This document shows, in pieces, positions 35,030-42,862 of a stretch of 64,000 bases of DNA. The notes beneath the pieces were generated by a model. The model was given only the letters and a program-made list of their open reading frames with translations. It had not been told where the DNA came from and ran no database searches. The stretch covers positions 1 to 64,000 of the forward strand of contig JBBRNR010000004.1 of NCBI GenBank assembly GCA_038230215.1, given 5' to 3'. Source of the stretch: DASVRZ01 sp038230215 (lineage in GTDB: Bacteria; Verrucomicrobiota; Verrucomicrobiia; Chthoniobacterales; DASVRZ01). Positions within the stretch are counted from its first letter, which is position 1; each line of letters opens with the position of its first letter. Made by a program: the position numbers and the translations under genes.

Positions 35030-36151
35030 ATGAGCCCAAACGCCACACACCGCTGCCTCGGCCTCGCCTTCGTGGCGATGCTCGCCGCCGTGCCACTTGC
35101 GCAGGTGCTGGTGGAGTCGAAGCGAGGAAAGAGCCCCGCCTTGCTTGACCTTTTCACCGAAGCACCAACTGCTCGGAATCTGCGCGCATTCGACCGAAGG
35201 CTGGAGGATTCGAGTGTTACCGTGCGCACGCTTCGGTCGTGGATGCAGGCCGCGCAGTTTCTCGTGCTGCACGAAGGCGGCGCAAAAGCACTTGTGGGTC
35301 GCGACGGCAACCTCTTCTACGCCCCCGGCGTGAACACACTCACGCAAAGCCCGCAGCACGGTGATAGCAGCGTCCAGAACGCACTGGCGGCAGTGACCTC
35401 ATTTCGCGATGCGCTCGACGAACGCGGCATCCGCCTCATCGTCCTACCCGTGCCGAACAAGGAAAGTGTTTATCCCCAGTGGTTCAGTTTTGCCGCGAAG
35501 CATCCGCAGCGCATCATCAATCCCGAGACTCGGGCATTCTTCGCTGGCTGCGAAGCCGCTGGCGTCGAGGTTGTGGACCTGTTCGCACGTTATCGCGAAA
35601 TCAGCCGTTATCCCTACTATCTCGCGCAGGATACGCACTGGTCGCCGCTCGGCCTCGCCGTTGCTGCTCATGCAGTTGCGGAGCGTATCGGTCGGCACGG
35701 CGACACACACTTTGAATCACGCCCCATCGTTTTCCAAATCCACGGCGACCTCGTGCGCATGTTGCGTTCGCCAGTTCTCGAATCGAATCTCCAGCCCGAA
35801 GAAATCACCGCCGCGCAAATTACCAACCCGACCGACGCCCCAAACTCCGAAATCCTCGTGCTTGGCGACAGCTTCAGCCGCATTTTTCAAACCGACGAAC
35901 CACAGAACGCTGGCTTCATCGCTCACCTCGCGCGTGAATTATTTACACCGGTCGCCAGCATCAACAACGACGGAGGCGGCTCCACACTCATTCGTCAGGA
36001 ACTCGCCCGCCATCCGCAGCTCCTCGCCGGGAAAAAGATCGTCGTATGGGAGTTTACCGAACGCGACCTGCGCCTCGGCACCGAGGGCTGGCAAATCGTG
36101 CCACTTCCGAAACTCACCTCCTATCGCTCACCCGCAGGAGCCGGCGGTTGA
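35030..36151 (+). CDS. AlgX/AlgJ-like SGNH acetyltransferase-associated protein
   Basis: The 373-residue protein has an N-terminal membrane anchor or signal (LGLAFVAMLAAVPLAQVLV) and an SGNH-hydrolase-like domain. The motifs are YYLAQDTHWSPLGLAVAA, where the Asp-x-His acts in the AlgJ/AlgX family, and ILVLGDSFSRIF with the nucleophile Ser. Such proteins attach acetyl groups to exopolysaccharides in the periplasm using the MBOAT partner. Start ATG abuts the MBOAT stop (TGA ATG). No polymerase or glycosyltransferase gene is in the window, so the modified polymer is unknown. Confidence 0.85.
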   Translation: MSPNATHRCLGLAFVAMLAAVPLAQVLVESKRGKSPALLDLFTEAPTARNLRAFDRRLEDSSVTVRTLRSWMQAAQFLVLHEGGAKALVGRDGNLFYAPGVNTLTQSPQHGDSSVQNALAAVTSFRDALDERGIRLIVLPVPNKESVYPQWFSFAAKHPQRIINPETRAFFAGCEAAGVEVVDLFARYREISRYPYYLAQDTHWSPLGLAVAAHAVAERIGRHGDTHFESRPIVFQIHGDLVRMLRSPVLESNLQPEEITAAQITNPTDAPNSEILVLGDSFSRIFQTDEPQNAGFIAHLARELFTPVASINNDGGGSTLIRQELARHPQLLAGKKIVVWEFTERDLRLGTEGWQIVPLPKLTSYRSPAGAGG

Positions 36152-36218
36152 GCGCAGCGATACCACTGGAACCTAAGCTTCCCTTCGGAAACAAGGGCGA
36201 AACTAACGTTCGAGTTCC

Positions 36219-36704
36219 TCACCCCCGGCGCGCGGCCTCGATCTTCGCCACGTCGATCTTCCCCATCTCCATCATCGCGGCAAAGGCGCGCTTTGCTTCC
36301 TCCCCTCCCGCTGCGATGGCCTCGGTCAGCACGCGTGGAGTGATCTGCCAGGAGAGTCCCCAACGATCCTTACACCAACCGCATTCGCTTTCCTCGCCAC
36401 CGTTACCCACGATCGCGTTCCAGTAACGGTCCGTTTCTTCCTGCGTATCGGTCGCGATTTGGAAGGAAAAAGCCTCGCTGTGTTTGAACTGCGGCCCGCC
36501 GTTCAGTCCGAGACAGGGAATGCCCAGCACGGTAAACTCGACCGTCAGCACATCGCCCTCCTTGCCCGAAGGATAATCGCCCGGTGCATGGTGCACCGCC
36601 GTCACCTCGCTGTCCGGAAACGTCTCCGCATAAAAGCGCGCCGCCTCGAGGGCATCCTTATCGTACCACAGACAGATCGTATTCTTGGGAATGGTCTTGT
36701 TCAT
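36219..36704 (-). CDS. VOC-family protein (PhnB-like)
   Basis: The 161-residue protein has the PhnB/3-demethylubiquinone-methyltransferase-like VOC signature: NTICLWYDKDALEAARFYAETFPDSEVTAV, VLTVEFTVLGIPCLGLNGGPQFKHSEAFSFQI, and GGEESECGWCKDRWGLSWQITPRVL. These small enzymes or binding proteins dimerise; the substrate is unknown. It is the last ordinary chromosomal gene before the accessory island. Confidence 0.88.
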   Translation of the reverse strand: MNKTIPKNTICLWYDKDALEAARFYAETFPDSEVTAVHHAPGDYPSGKEGDVLTVEFTVLGIPCLGLNGGPQFKHSEAFSFQIATDTQEETDRYWNAIVGNGGEESECGWCKDRWGLSWQITPRVLTEAIAAGGEEAKRAFAAMMEMGKIDVAKIEAARRG

Positions 36705-36865
36705 GCCATGACTATCGCCCGATCCGGTTCCGCGAGAAGTCCGAAAACTATTCGCGCCAAGGGCCGACCGTATAATTGATCATCTGCGTTTTTAGTTAAT
36801 CTGCAATCGTGTCAAACCTAATTTCTGGAAAATGCGGTGTGTTTAAAAACAACTTGGCCCAGCTT

Positions 36866-37774
36866 CTACAACACCTTCAACAAAGCCTCGAACAACTCAT
36901 GATGGGTAAGCAACTCCACTCGCAGGGCACGCATATCTTCAACCGTCAGTTCTTCACCCTTTCTGTTGAGGATTCGTCGGACAAAGCCATTTCTTTCCAC
37001 TGTGACGTGAGCAAGCGTATTACGCGTTGGAACCGTCTTTGTTTCATAGTCAATCATTGCCTGAACGTTGATGTCCGTTCTTCCAGATTGCTTCAAGAGC
37101 TTCCGTAACAGAATGAGTCGCTTGCCACTGCTATAGACCTTATGGAAAGTCTTCAGCTCTGTCGCGTCCGTAATGGATTCCAATTTGCCGCATTCATCCT
37201 CGAATTCTGAGCGAATATTTTCTATCTGCTTTTTGGCAATCCCTAGTGCGATGGCCATGGTCTTTGAATCGCTTTTTGCCAAGTAAATTTCCAAGGCCCG
37301 ATTGATAAAATCGTCAATTTCACTCGTCGCTCCCATCACGATGCCGCGAGAGTGATCGATATCGAGCACCTTCTTTACTAATACTCCAAAGATTCCAAGG
37401 ACCGTATCTGTAAGATCATTGCGATGTGTGCAGAACACTCCTGATATCTCATTCTCCGCCACCAGACGCTTCAGCTCCGTGGGAACCTTTGCAGAGTAGA
37501 AAACAATATCTTTGAATGGACACCGTTCCCTAACAATCTCCAGCCCCTCGCCACCATTCGCCTCTCCCGCAAGTTCAAAGTCCATTAGAACAAGATCTAC
37601 GTGATCCCTAAAAACGCTGTCACTAAGATGGCGCTCAGCCTGCTCAACAGAACTTGTAAATTCAGTCTGCAGCTTAAATCCTTCGTTTCGCATTCTCCTC
37701 TCAATGCTTTCTCGCTGCGACTTGACTTGATCGGGCTGATCTTCAACCCACAATATATTAAAATCTAGTCTCAT
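36866..37774 (-). CDS. Receiver-domain protein with putative HEPN-like C-terminal effector
   Basis: The 302-residue protein starts with a receiver-like domain: ILWVEDQ (acidic pocket, Glu11/Asp12), LVLMDFEL (putative phosphoacceptor Asp65) and VFYSAK (switch Ser). The usual conserved Lys region reads FCTHRND. Residues 145-302 are almost entirely helical and contain TRNTLAH (Arg251, Asn252, His256), which fits the R-polar-x3-5-H catalytic motif of HEPN ribonucleases. The ATG overlaps the stop of the ATPase gene by four bases. I infer an effector switched by phosphorylation or by contact with the ATPase protein. The HEPN call needs a profile or structure search. Confidence 0.72.
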   Translation of the reverse strand: MRLDFNILWVEDQPDQVKSQRESIERRMRNEGFKLQTEFTSSVEQAERHLSDSVFRDHVDLVLMDFELAGEANGGEGLEIVRERCPFKDIVFYSAKVPTELKRLVAENEISGVFCTHRNDLTDTVLGIFGVLVKKVLDIDHSRGIVMGATSEIDDFINRALEIYLAKSDSKTMAIALGIAKKQIENIRSEFEDECGKLESITDATELKTFHKVYSSGKRLILLRKLLKQSGRTDINVQAMIDYETKTVPTRNTLAHVTVERNGFVRRILNRKGEELTVEDMRALRVELLTHHELFEALLKVL

Positions 37775-40137
37775 TTGGATATTTTGATTAGAAACGCAGC
37801 CCCCTTGGACGAATCGCGCTGGGCTTCTATTGTGGCATTCATCTCTCCTAGCACCTGTCGGACGTGAAATAGCCCGAGACCCGAACCGTCGGTTGTTGTG
37901 AAACCTTTCTCAAAAACGCGTTCCAGATCGGTGATTCTTTTCTCAAACCCTTTTCCGTTGTCAGCCACTTTCAAATATACCGCATTAGCGTGGGGATGGG
38001 TGATTTCGAAATTGACACGTGTCGCATCGGCTTTGCGTGCGTTCGCGATCAAATTATCGATCACCACCGCAACGTCGATTGGCTTGAATTGTTGCTCGAA
38101 CCCTTTGCCGTCACTCGAAACAGTCACGCCACGTAACCCGAAAGGAAGATAGTCCTTTGCAATCCCATTTATGTATTGCTCTATGTAGTCTCCGAGGCGC
38201 TCCTTGATTTTCTCGCTCTTCATTCTGAAGTTCGCTTTTGTGGCAAACTTGGCCACTCCCAACACCTTACTATTCAGAAGAGAAATGCCTTCGAGTCGGT
38301 CCAAAATTTCACTCGTCGGAACCGATTTTCTATCTTTAATAGCGAGAGTCAAATTCTCGAGCTGTTGATGAATATCGACTGCATAAATTGTCACCTGATG
38401 ATGCAGATTGAGAATCGTTTCTGTGTCTAAGGTAGAAATCGAAGTCAGAAATAGATTCCGCTTCTTCTCTTCCTCAAGTTCGGTCTTGGTTGCTTTTTCA
38501 GCGGCTTCGGCCTTCGCTGCTCTAGCTTGTGCTTTTTCCTTGGCCTGCCTTTCTTCATCAGCTTGTCGTCGTGCTGCTTCCTCACGCTTTTTCAGTTCTT
38601 CAAAACGTTTTTCCGCAGTTTCGACTCGGTTGAAGAGCTCCCTATCTTTTGTTCTTTCCGCGATCACCCGCAGACTGGTAAGCGATGATTCAAACTCTTG
38701 GGAACGCTCGCTCAAAATGCCAATCAAATTCCGGCTGTAGTCGAGGAGTTCGATCTCCTTACTATTGACGAGACTAGCGACAACATTAGCGACACGCGCT
38801 TTCCCTGGGTCTGTGGCGAGTCGAGAGGTGTCTTCAGAAAACTTGTCTTCGACGTCCACGAAGGTTACGGGAACAACGTATTTTTCTAATCGCTGGAGGC
38901 AATGCTTCATGAAGCATCGGCGAAGTTCGTTGACAGCAGGCGTTTCGATCAAACCCGTATTTCTACTCGATGCCTCCTTGAAGTCTTCGTCTGATCCTTC
39001 GACCTCAATTCGCCCGATGACATCGCGGGTTCCAAGAAATCTGGCATATCCCTGCGCTCTCCTGCGGTCCATCTTGAACCAATCGTCTCCATCCTCGCCG
39101 ACTGGAAAGACACGAAATCCATTTCGGAAAACAAACACAGAACCAAAACTCACGGACGTCACTCCCATCCGACGTGTGAAAGTGCTCTTTGCTGATTGAT
39201 TCAGGAAATAGAGTTCACAACTAAAACCGGACGACTGCAACTTTAGGTAGGGGTTGGGCTCTCTAATTTTATAGATCAACTCGCCACGGTCTGTGAGCGA
39301 GCTTTCCAAAAATTGGCCACACTGACTAATTGCAACAGTGATGAATGTTGTTTTCTCCTGAAGCGTGGAAAATATAAAGTTTCCTACTTCACCATTAACC
39401 GCTTCTCCAGGCAGCGGATCTCTGCCAAGTGCTTTTGCATCTTTGAATGCTTTTTTGTCGGATTCGTCTTCATCTGGCGCGATAATTCTAATCTTAAAAC
39501 CATCAGCTGAAGAGCCAAACGGGTTGATAAGCTTCGAAAGCGCGGTCTTCAATCTTAGAATGGAGTCGCGATCCCAAGTTTTTCGAGTTTGGTTAATTGT
39601 AATTACGGTTCCGTGCTTGATCTTTCGTATTTTATCTGGAACTTCAAACGATTTGGTGGTGTCGTCATAGCCGACCCCAATCTCCTCAAATCGCACAAGA
39701 TGATCTTCGTCGAATAATGACCAATCGACGTCGATTCTGTGGACTGAGCCAGAAACTTCATTGCGTGCTCTGGTTTGAAGCGTGACCAATTTACCCAGAC
39801 GATCCGAGGAAATTCGGCCCACTCCTTTGCTTCCGGCGAAATGCCTCCGTGCTTCAATTGCATCGCGAAAATCACTACCTCGATTCTGCTCGCGTTTCGC
39901 CGAATACCCAACAAACAACCATTTAGACCGGACATCATCCATTGTCATTCCGTCGCCGTCATCCGCAATAACTACTGAATCATCACTGAAGTAAACGTCC
40001 ACATTCTTCGCAGATGCGTCGAAAGAGTTTTTCACCAACTCGAAAACAGCAACTTCATCGTCGGTAATTAGCTCACTGCCAAGAACGCTCTTGAGTCCGC
40101 TACTGACCTCGAAGTGGAGTTTGGATGCTTTATCCAT
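37771..40137 (-). CDS. Dual-ATPase protein: GHL/MORC-like N-terminus and histidine-kinase-type C-terminus
   Basis: The 788-residue protein has two GHKL ATPase domains. The N-terminal one resembles Hsp90/MutL/MORC ATPases: FELVKNSFDASA (Glu33, Asn37, Asp40), ADDGDGM (59-64) and GSKGVGR (102-108). The middle (about 500-570) is a strongly charged coiled coil. The C-terminal one resembles a sensor kinase: DNLIANARKA (N-box near 694), VADNGKGF and GSGLGLFHVRQVLGE. A helical segment with His residues (ILNLHHQVTIYAVDIHQQL) precedes it, but there is no standard H-box. It lies between a cytosine methyltransferase (8-base overlap) and a receiver-domain protein (4-base overlap). I infer a sensor of DNA state. 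Confidence 0.85.
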   Translation of the reverse strand: MDKASKLHFEVSSGLKSVLGSELITDDEVAVFELVKNSFDASAKNVDVYFSDDSVVIADDGDGMTMDDVRSKWLFVGYSAKREQNRGSDFRDAIEARRHFAGSKGVGRISSDRLGKLVTLQTRARNEVSGSVHRIDVDWSLFDEDHLVRFEEIGVGYDDTTKSFEVPDKIRKIKHGTVITINQTRKTWDRDSILRLKTALSKLINPFGSSADGFKIRIIAPDEDESDKKAFKDAKALGRDPLPGEAVNGEVGNFIFSTLQEKTTFITVAISQCGQFLESSLTDRGELIYKIREPNPYLKLQSSGFSCELYFLNQSAKSTFTRRMGVTSVSFGSVFVFRNGFRVFPVGEDGDDWFKMDRRRAQGYARFLGTRDVIGRIEVEGSDEDFKEASSRNTGLIETPAVNELRRCFMKHCLQRLEKYVVPVTFVDVEDKFSEDTSRLATDPGKARVANVVASLVNSKEIELLDYSRNLIGILSERSQEFESSLTSLRVIAERTKDRELFNRVETAEKRFEELKKREEAARRQADEERQAKEKAQARAAKAEAAEKATKTELEEEKKRNLFLTSISTLDTETILNLHHQVTIYAVDIHQQLENLTLAIKDRKSVPTSEILDRLEGISLLNSKVLGVAKFATKANFRMKSEKIKERLGDYIEQYINGIAKDYLPFGLRGVTVSSDGKGFEQQFKPIDVAVVIDNLIANARKADATRVNFEITHPHANAVYLKVADNGKGFEKRITDLERVFEKGFTTTDGSGLGLFHVRQVLGEMNATIEAQRDSSKGAAFLIKISK

Positions 40138-41338
40138 TGGAAAGAATCTCCTTCAGTGCAAGGCCGACCATCTCGGCGAAGAGCGGGGGGACGGCATTCC
40201 CGACCTGAGTGTAGCGGGGTGTTTGCGAGACTCGCCGCGCACCGCCCGTCGTGTAAGGTCCCTTAAACTCGAACCAGTCAGGGAACGTCTGTAGCCGGGC
40301 GCACTCGCGCACCGTCATCACACGGGGTTCTGAGTAGTGAATAAAGTCATCTGGGATCGTGGTGATGGTTGGGGCTGGTTCATCGGCGGCGAGCACTTTC
40401 ACACTTCGTTTTTTTAGGCCATATTGCTTCCGGTCGTCTCCTGCGATAGTCTTGTTTCGCGGTGCACTGGCGAGAAGCTTTTCAAAGACCTGCTTGGCTT
40501 CTTTGGTATGGTTGACGAAGCGGTGGCTGTCCGGCGATTGCAGCCCATACCGATTTCCACGGCGAAGATTCCGTTGCAGGCCGCTCGTTGAGTTTCCCAG
40601 TTGCCCGGCATTGAAGCCTGGCGTGTCCGGGCACAAAATCAGGCCATGACTCATTTTAAGATCTGCGAGGGCTGACTTCGCCGTTGTCCTCTGTGCGATG
40701 CCTTTGCTTGAGAGGCAGTGCTCGCGTGACCGCTCCAATGCCTCGAAAAACTTCGCGGCCAGATTTTCCCGCGTGGCGATCACGATGAATCGCTGCCTAT
40801 TTTGCGGAACTCCGTAGTCAGCCGTATTGATAATCGCACCGCGCGCGTCGGTGTAACCAAGCTTCCAAAGCTCCGCGAGAATCAGCTCTGAATAGACAGC
40901 TCCGGTATCCGGGTTTGCCTTAAACTTCATGGTGAATCCGCGGACATTCTCGAACATGATCGCTCGTGGTTGGACCATCTGCACAAACTGAAGATAGGAA
41001 TGAAACAATTGGTTTCGCTGGTCCGATTCCTTTCTCCGACCCGCCATCGAGAACCCTTGGCATGGCGGACCTCCCACGATCAAATCAATCGAGCCCTTCA
41101 TGCCGGAGAGCTCTACCTTCTTTTCTTCGAGGAGCTTATTGATGTCCCAATTTGTCTCCGTGAGCCATTCCGGCCAGTGAAAGTGTTTATGCTTTTCAAT
41201 CAAGTTTGCCTTGAGCGTCTCGAAAGCAGATTTGTTTTTCTCAACGGCAAACAGACCTTTCCAGCCGGCTAAATGCAGGCCGACACTCAGGCCGCCGCAT
41301 CCAGCGAATAAGTCAATGTATTTGAGGTCAGCTATCAT
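40130..41338 (-). CDS. DNA (cytosine-5) methyltransferase
   Basis: The 402-residue enzyme has the C5-methyltransferase motifs in order: I (YIDLFAGCGGLSVGLHLAG), IV with the catalytic Cys (IVGGPPCQGFSMAG), VI (FENVRGF), VIII (NRQRFIVIAT), a target-recognition region, and IX/X (RECARLQTFPDWF, YTQVGNAVPPLFAEMVG). It is the first gene of the operon with the dual-ATPase and receiver-HEPN genes. No restriction endonuclease gene is recognisable next to it, so those two proteins may take that place. The target site cannot be read from the sequence. Confidence 0.93.
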   Translation of the reverse strand: MIADLKYIDLFAGCGGLSVGLHLAGWKGLFAVEKNKSAFETLKANLIEKHKHFHWPEWLTETNWDINKLLEEKKVELSGMKGSIDLIVGGPPCQGFSMAGRRKESDQRNQLFHSYLQFVQMVQPRAIMFENVRGFTMKFKANPDTGAVYSELILAELWKLGYTDARGAIINTADYGVPQNRQRFIVIATRENLAAKFFEALERSREHCLSSKGIAQRTTAKSALADLKMSHGLILCPDTPGFNAGQLGNSTSGLQRNLRRGNRYGLQSPDSHRFVNHTKEAKQVFEKLLASAPRNKTIAGDDRKQYGLKKRSVKVLAADEPAPTITTIPDDFIHYSEPRVMTVRECARLQTFPDWFEFKGPYTTGGARRVSQTPRYTQVGNAVPPLFAEMVGLALKEILSNG

Positions 41339-41455
41339 TTGTGTCTAATTTGCCCTAATGGTGGCGCTGCTGTCCAGGACTGAATTGAGTTGATCTCGTA
41401 ATATAGGCTCTTCGCAGAAATCGCCGCTCCTGAAGCCATTAGTGAGGACAAAGGT

Positions 41456-41533
41456 GTTGGGCATAAACGGAGGAACGAGCAAACCGAAGGCTGGTTATTG
41501 AGAATGGAAGACTTAAAGACAAGCGCAATCCCC
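41456..41533. repeat. About 75-bp imperfect direct repeat, copy 1 (upstream of the methyltransferase)
   Basis: The stretch running from GGGCATAAACGGAGGAACGA to GACAAGCGCAATCC matches 42569-42648 in the same orientation with about 80 percent identity by eye; the shared core is GGTTATTGAGAATGGA. Copy 2 covers the start region of the rhodanese gene, copy 1 the leader of the methyltransferase operon. The rest of 41339-41588 has no convincing gene. Confidence 0.7.
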
Positions 41534-41588
41534 CCCAGCAAATGCTCGGCGCTTGCATACGAATGCAGTTGTTTTGGTCTTTTGCGCT

Positions 41589-41687
41589 TCATCCCTCCCT
41601 CTCCGCGTGGATTTTGACATGGAGGTGGATGTGGTCGTTGACGAGGTGTTGGCCGAGGAAACGGTAGAGTTTGCCGGAGCCGCGTTT
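41589..41687 (-). pseudogene. Remnant of a YceI-like domain C-terminus
   Basis: A frame reading KRGSGKLYRFLGQHLVNDHI and ending HLHVKIHAEREG then TGA lies immediately beyond the four-helix-bundle element. The pattern (YGS-like turn, a helix, then a last beta strand) resembles the end of YceI-family domains. The truncated rhodanese gene on the other side of the element ends in the first strands of a YceI domain. I infer that both are pieces of one former rhodanese-YceI gene, with the core missing. The YceI match is from memory of the family, not a search. Confidence 0.45.
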
Positions 41688-41689
41688 AA

Positions 41690-41712
41690 AAGGATGAGGG
41701 CTGAAGGATGAA
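41690..41712. repeat. Inverted-repeat end of the four-helix-bundle element (right end in gene sense)
   Basis: AAGGATGAG (41690-41698) and GAAGGATGAA (41703-41712) are the complement of the two ATCCTTCAT copies at 42067-42075 and 42081-42089. The element with the four-helix-bundle gene is thus bounded by double inverted repeats of a GAAGGATGA type. Confidence 0.6.
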
Positions 41713-42075
41713 TTATGAAGGGGTGGATTTGGCCTTTTTGGAAATCGTGGTGAAGATGGCGAGGAGCTGGTTGCACTCGTCACGGAGCGCGGAAAGCTTT
41801 TCGGCGGGAACGATACCGCTATCCGTGAGGAGTTCGAGCCAATACGCAGTCTCGTCCAATTCCTTGAGGCAGTCGCCGATCTTGGCGATGAATTCCGGCT
41901 TGGAACGGCCTCGTTGTGCTTCTCGATAGTTGGCACCGACAGATGTGCCAGATCGCAGGACTTGCCGGCCCAGCACACGAGACTGTTCCGTCTTCGGCAA
42001 GGCGGCGAACATTTTGATAATTCGTAGCGCAAAAGCCTTCGTGCGCTCTCGCAAATCTGAATTTTCATCCTTCAT
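41713..42075 (-). CDS. Four-helix-bundle protein (23S rRNA intervening-sequence protein family)
   Basis: The 120-residue protein carries the S23/IVP family pattern: LRERTKAFALRIIKMFAALPKTEQ, VLGRQVLRSGTSVGANYREAQRGRSKPEFIAKIGDCLKELDETAYWLELL, and a final helix LRDECNQLLAIFTTISKKAK. Relatives are encoded in intervening sequences of 23S rRNA genes and elsewhere in genomes; the Avd accessory protein of diversity-generating retroelements shares the fold. Here it sits inside GAAGGATGA-type inverted repeats and interrupts a rhodanese-YceI gene. It is predicted to bind nucleic acid. No reverse transcriptase is nearby. Confidence 0.88.
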   Translation of the reverse strand: MKDENSDLRERTKAFALRIIKMFAALPKTEQSRVLGRQVLRSGTSVGANYREAQRGRSKPEFIAKIGDCLKELDETAYWLELLTDSGIVPAEKLSALRDECNQLLAIFTTISKKAKSTPS

Positions 42076-42091
42076 ATATCATCCTTCATAC
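42066..42091. repeat. Inverted-repeat end of the four-helix-bundle element (left end in gene sense)
   Basis: ATCCTTCAT occurs twice (42067-42075 and 42081-42089), 14 bp apart, overlapping the start codon of the four-helix-bundle gene and the premature stop of the rhodanese-YceI gene. The complementary pair is at 41690-41712. Confidence 0.6.
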
Positions 42092-42595
42092 TTTCACCCC
42101 GCCCCGGTGGTAGTTAAAGAGGTTGCTGCCGATCCAGCGGATGACGCTCTGGGCGGGGTCGAGGCGGAAGGTGCCATCGGGGACAGGTGGTTGTGGAAGT
42201 TGGCCGTCGCCTTCGATGGGCAGACCGGCGGATTGCCATTCGGCGAGTCCGCCCTCGAAGGACTGCACCTCGGCGTAACCGGCGGTGCGAAGTTTGTCCG
42301 CAGCCGTCGCGGCGTCCAACGATCCCTCGCCCGCGCCGTAAACGACGATCGGGTCGGACGGGTCGGTCACCAGCGCCTGGATTTGATCGAGAAAGCTAAT
42401 CTCGTAAACGCACGCATTCTGCGAACCGGGGATGCGGGCGGCGGCGAAGATGGCCGCCGGCAGCACGTGGATGAGGTGCGGAGACTGGGATGACTGGAGC
42501 AGGGCTTGAAGTTCGGGGGCGGTCATGGGGGGATAGTGGCTCAGTTTTGGAACTGCTTGGGAGGAGGAGTTGGGCTTAACGGAGGAAGAATCCAC
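42086..42595 (-). pseudogene. Rhodanese-domain protein truncated at the start of a YceI domain
   Basis: The 169-residue frame starts at GTG (42595). It contains a rhodanese-like domain (APELQALLQSSQSPHLIHVLPAAIFAAARIPGSQNA, then VTDPSDPIVVYGAGEGSLDAATAADKLRTAGYAEVQSFEGGLAEW). The active loop reads YGAGEGS, so the sulfur-carrying Cys is absent. The last residues (GTFRLDPAQSVIRWIGSNLFNYHRGGVKV) match the opening strands of a YceI lipid-binding domain and stop exactly at the four-helix-bundle element. The rhodanese half might still be made, so this could also be called a truncated CDS. Confidence 0.65.
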
Positions 42596-42648
42596 CGAAG
42601 GCAGGTTATTGAGAATGGAGGCTATAAAGACAAGCGGAATCCCGGGAG
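42569..42648. repeat. About 75-bp imperfect direct repeat, copy 2 (rhodanese start region)
   Basis: This is the partner of 41456-41533, running from GGGCTTAACGGAGGAAGA to GACAAGCGGAATCC in the same orientation. It covers the first codons and the upstream leader of the rhodanese gene, so copy 1 upstream of the methyltransferase probably arose by duplication of this leader. Confidence 0.7.
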
Positions 42649-42862
42649 TGGCTCAGTTTGGCTGGACTGGTTCTAAATCGATTCTATGAATCGTTAAGGC
42701 GGGACGGTCCAAAAAATCGGCTCACAAAGCTGATTCTACAAGAAAATGGGCCACTAGTGGAGTTCCCCAGAAAACCGGATCACAGCGGTTAAACCTTTCA
42801 ATTTTCAAGCAAATGCCCGGTGTTCTCAATGCTCCAGGGGGGCTTATCCGGCTTTTCAAGGG

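Noticed and set aside
41335..41592. 85-codon frame ending in the methyltransferase start (ATGA overlap)
   Set aside because: It consists largely of the duplicated 75-bp leader and has no protein-like features, so the overlap is probably coincidental.
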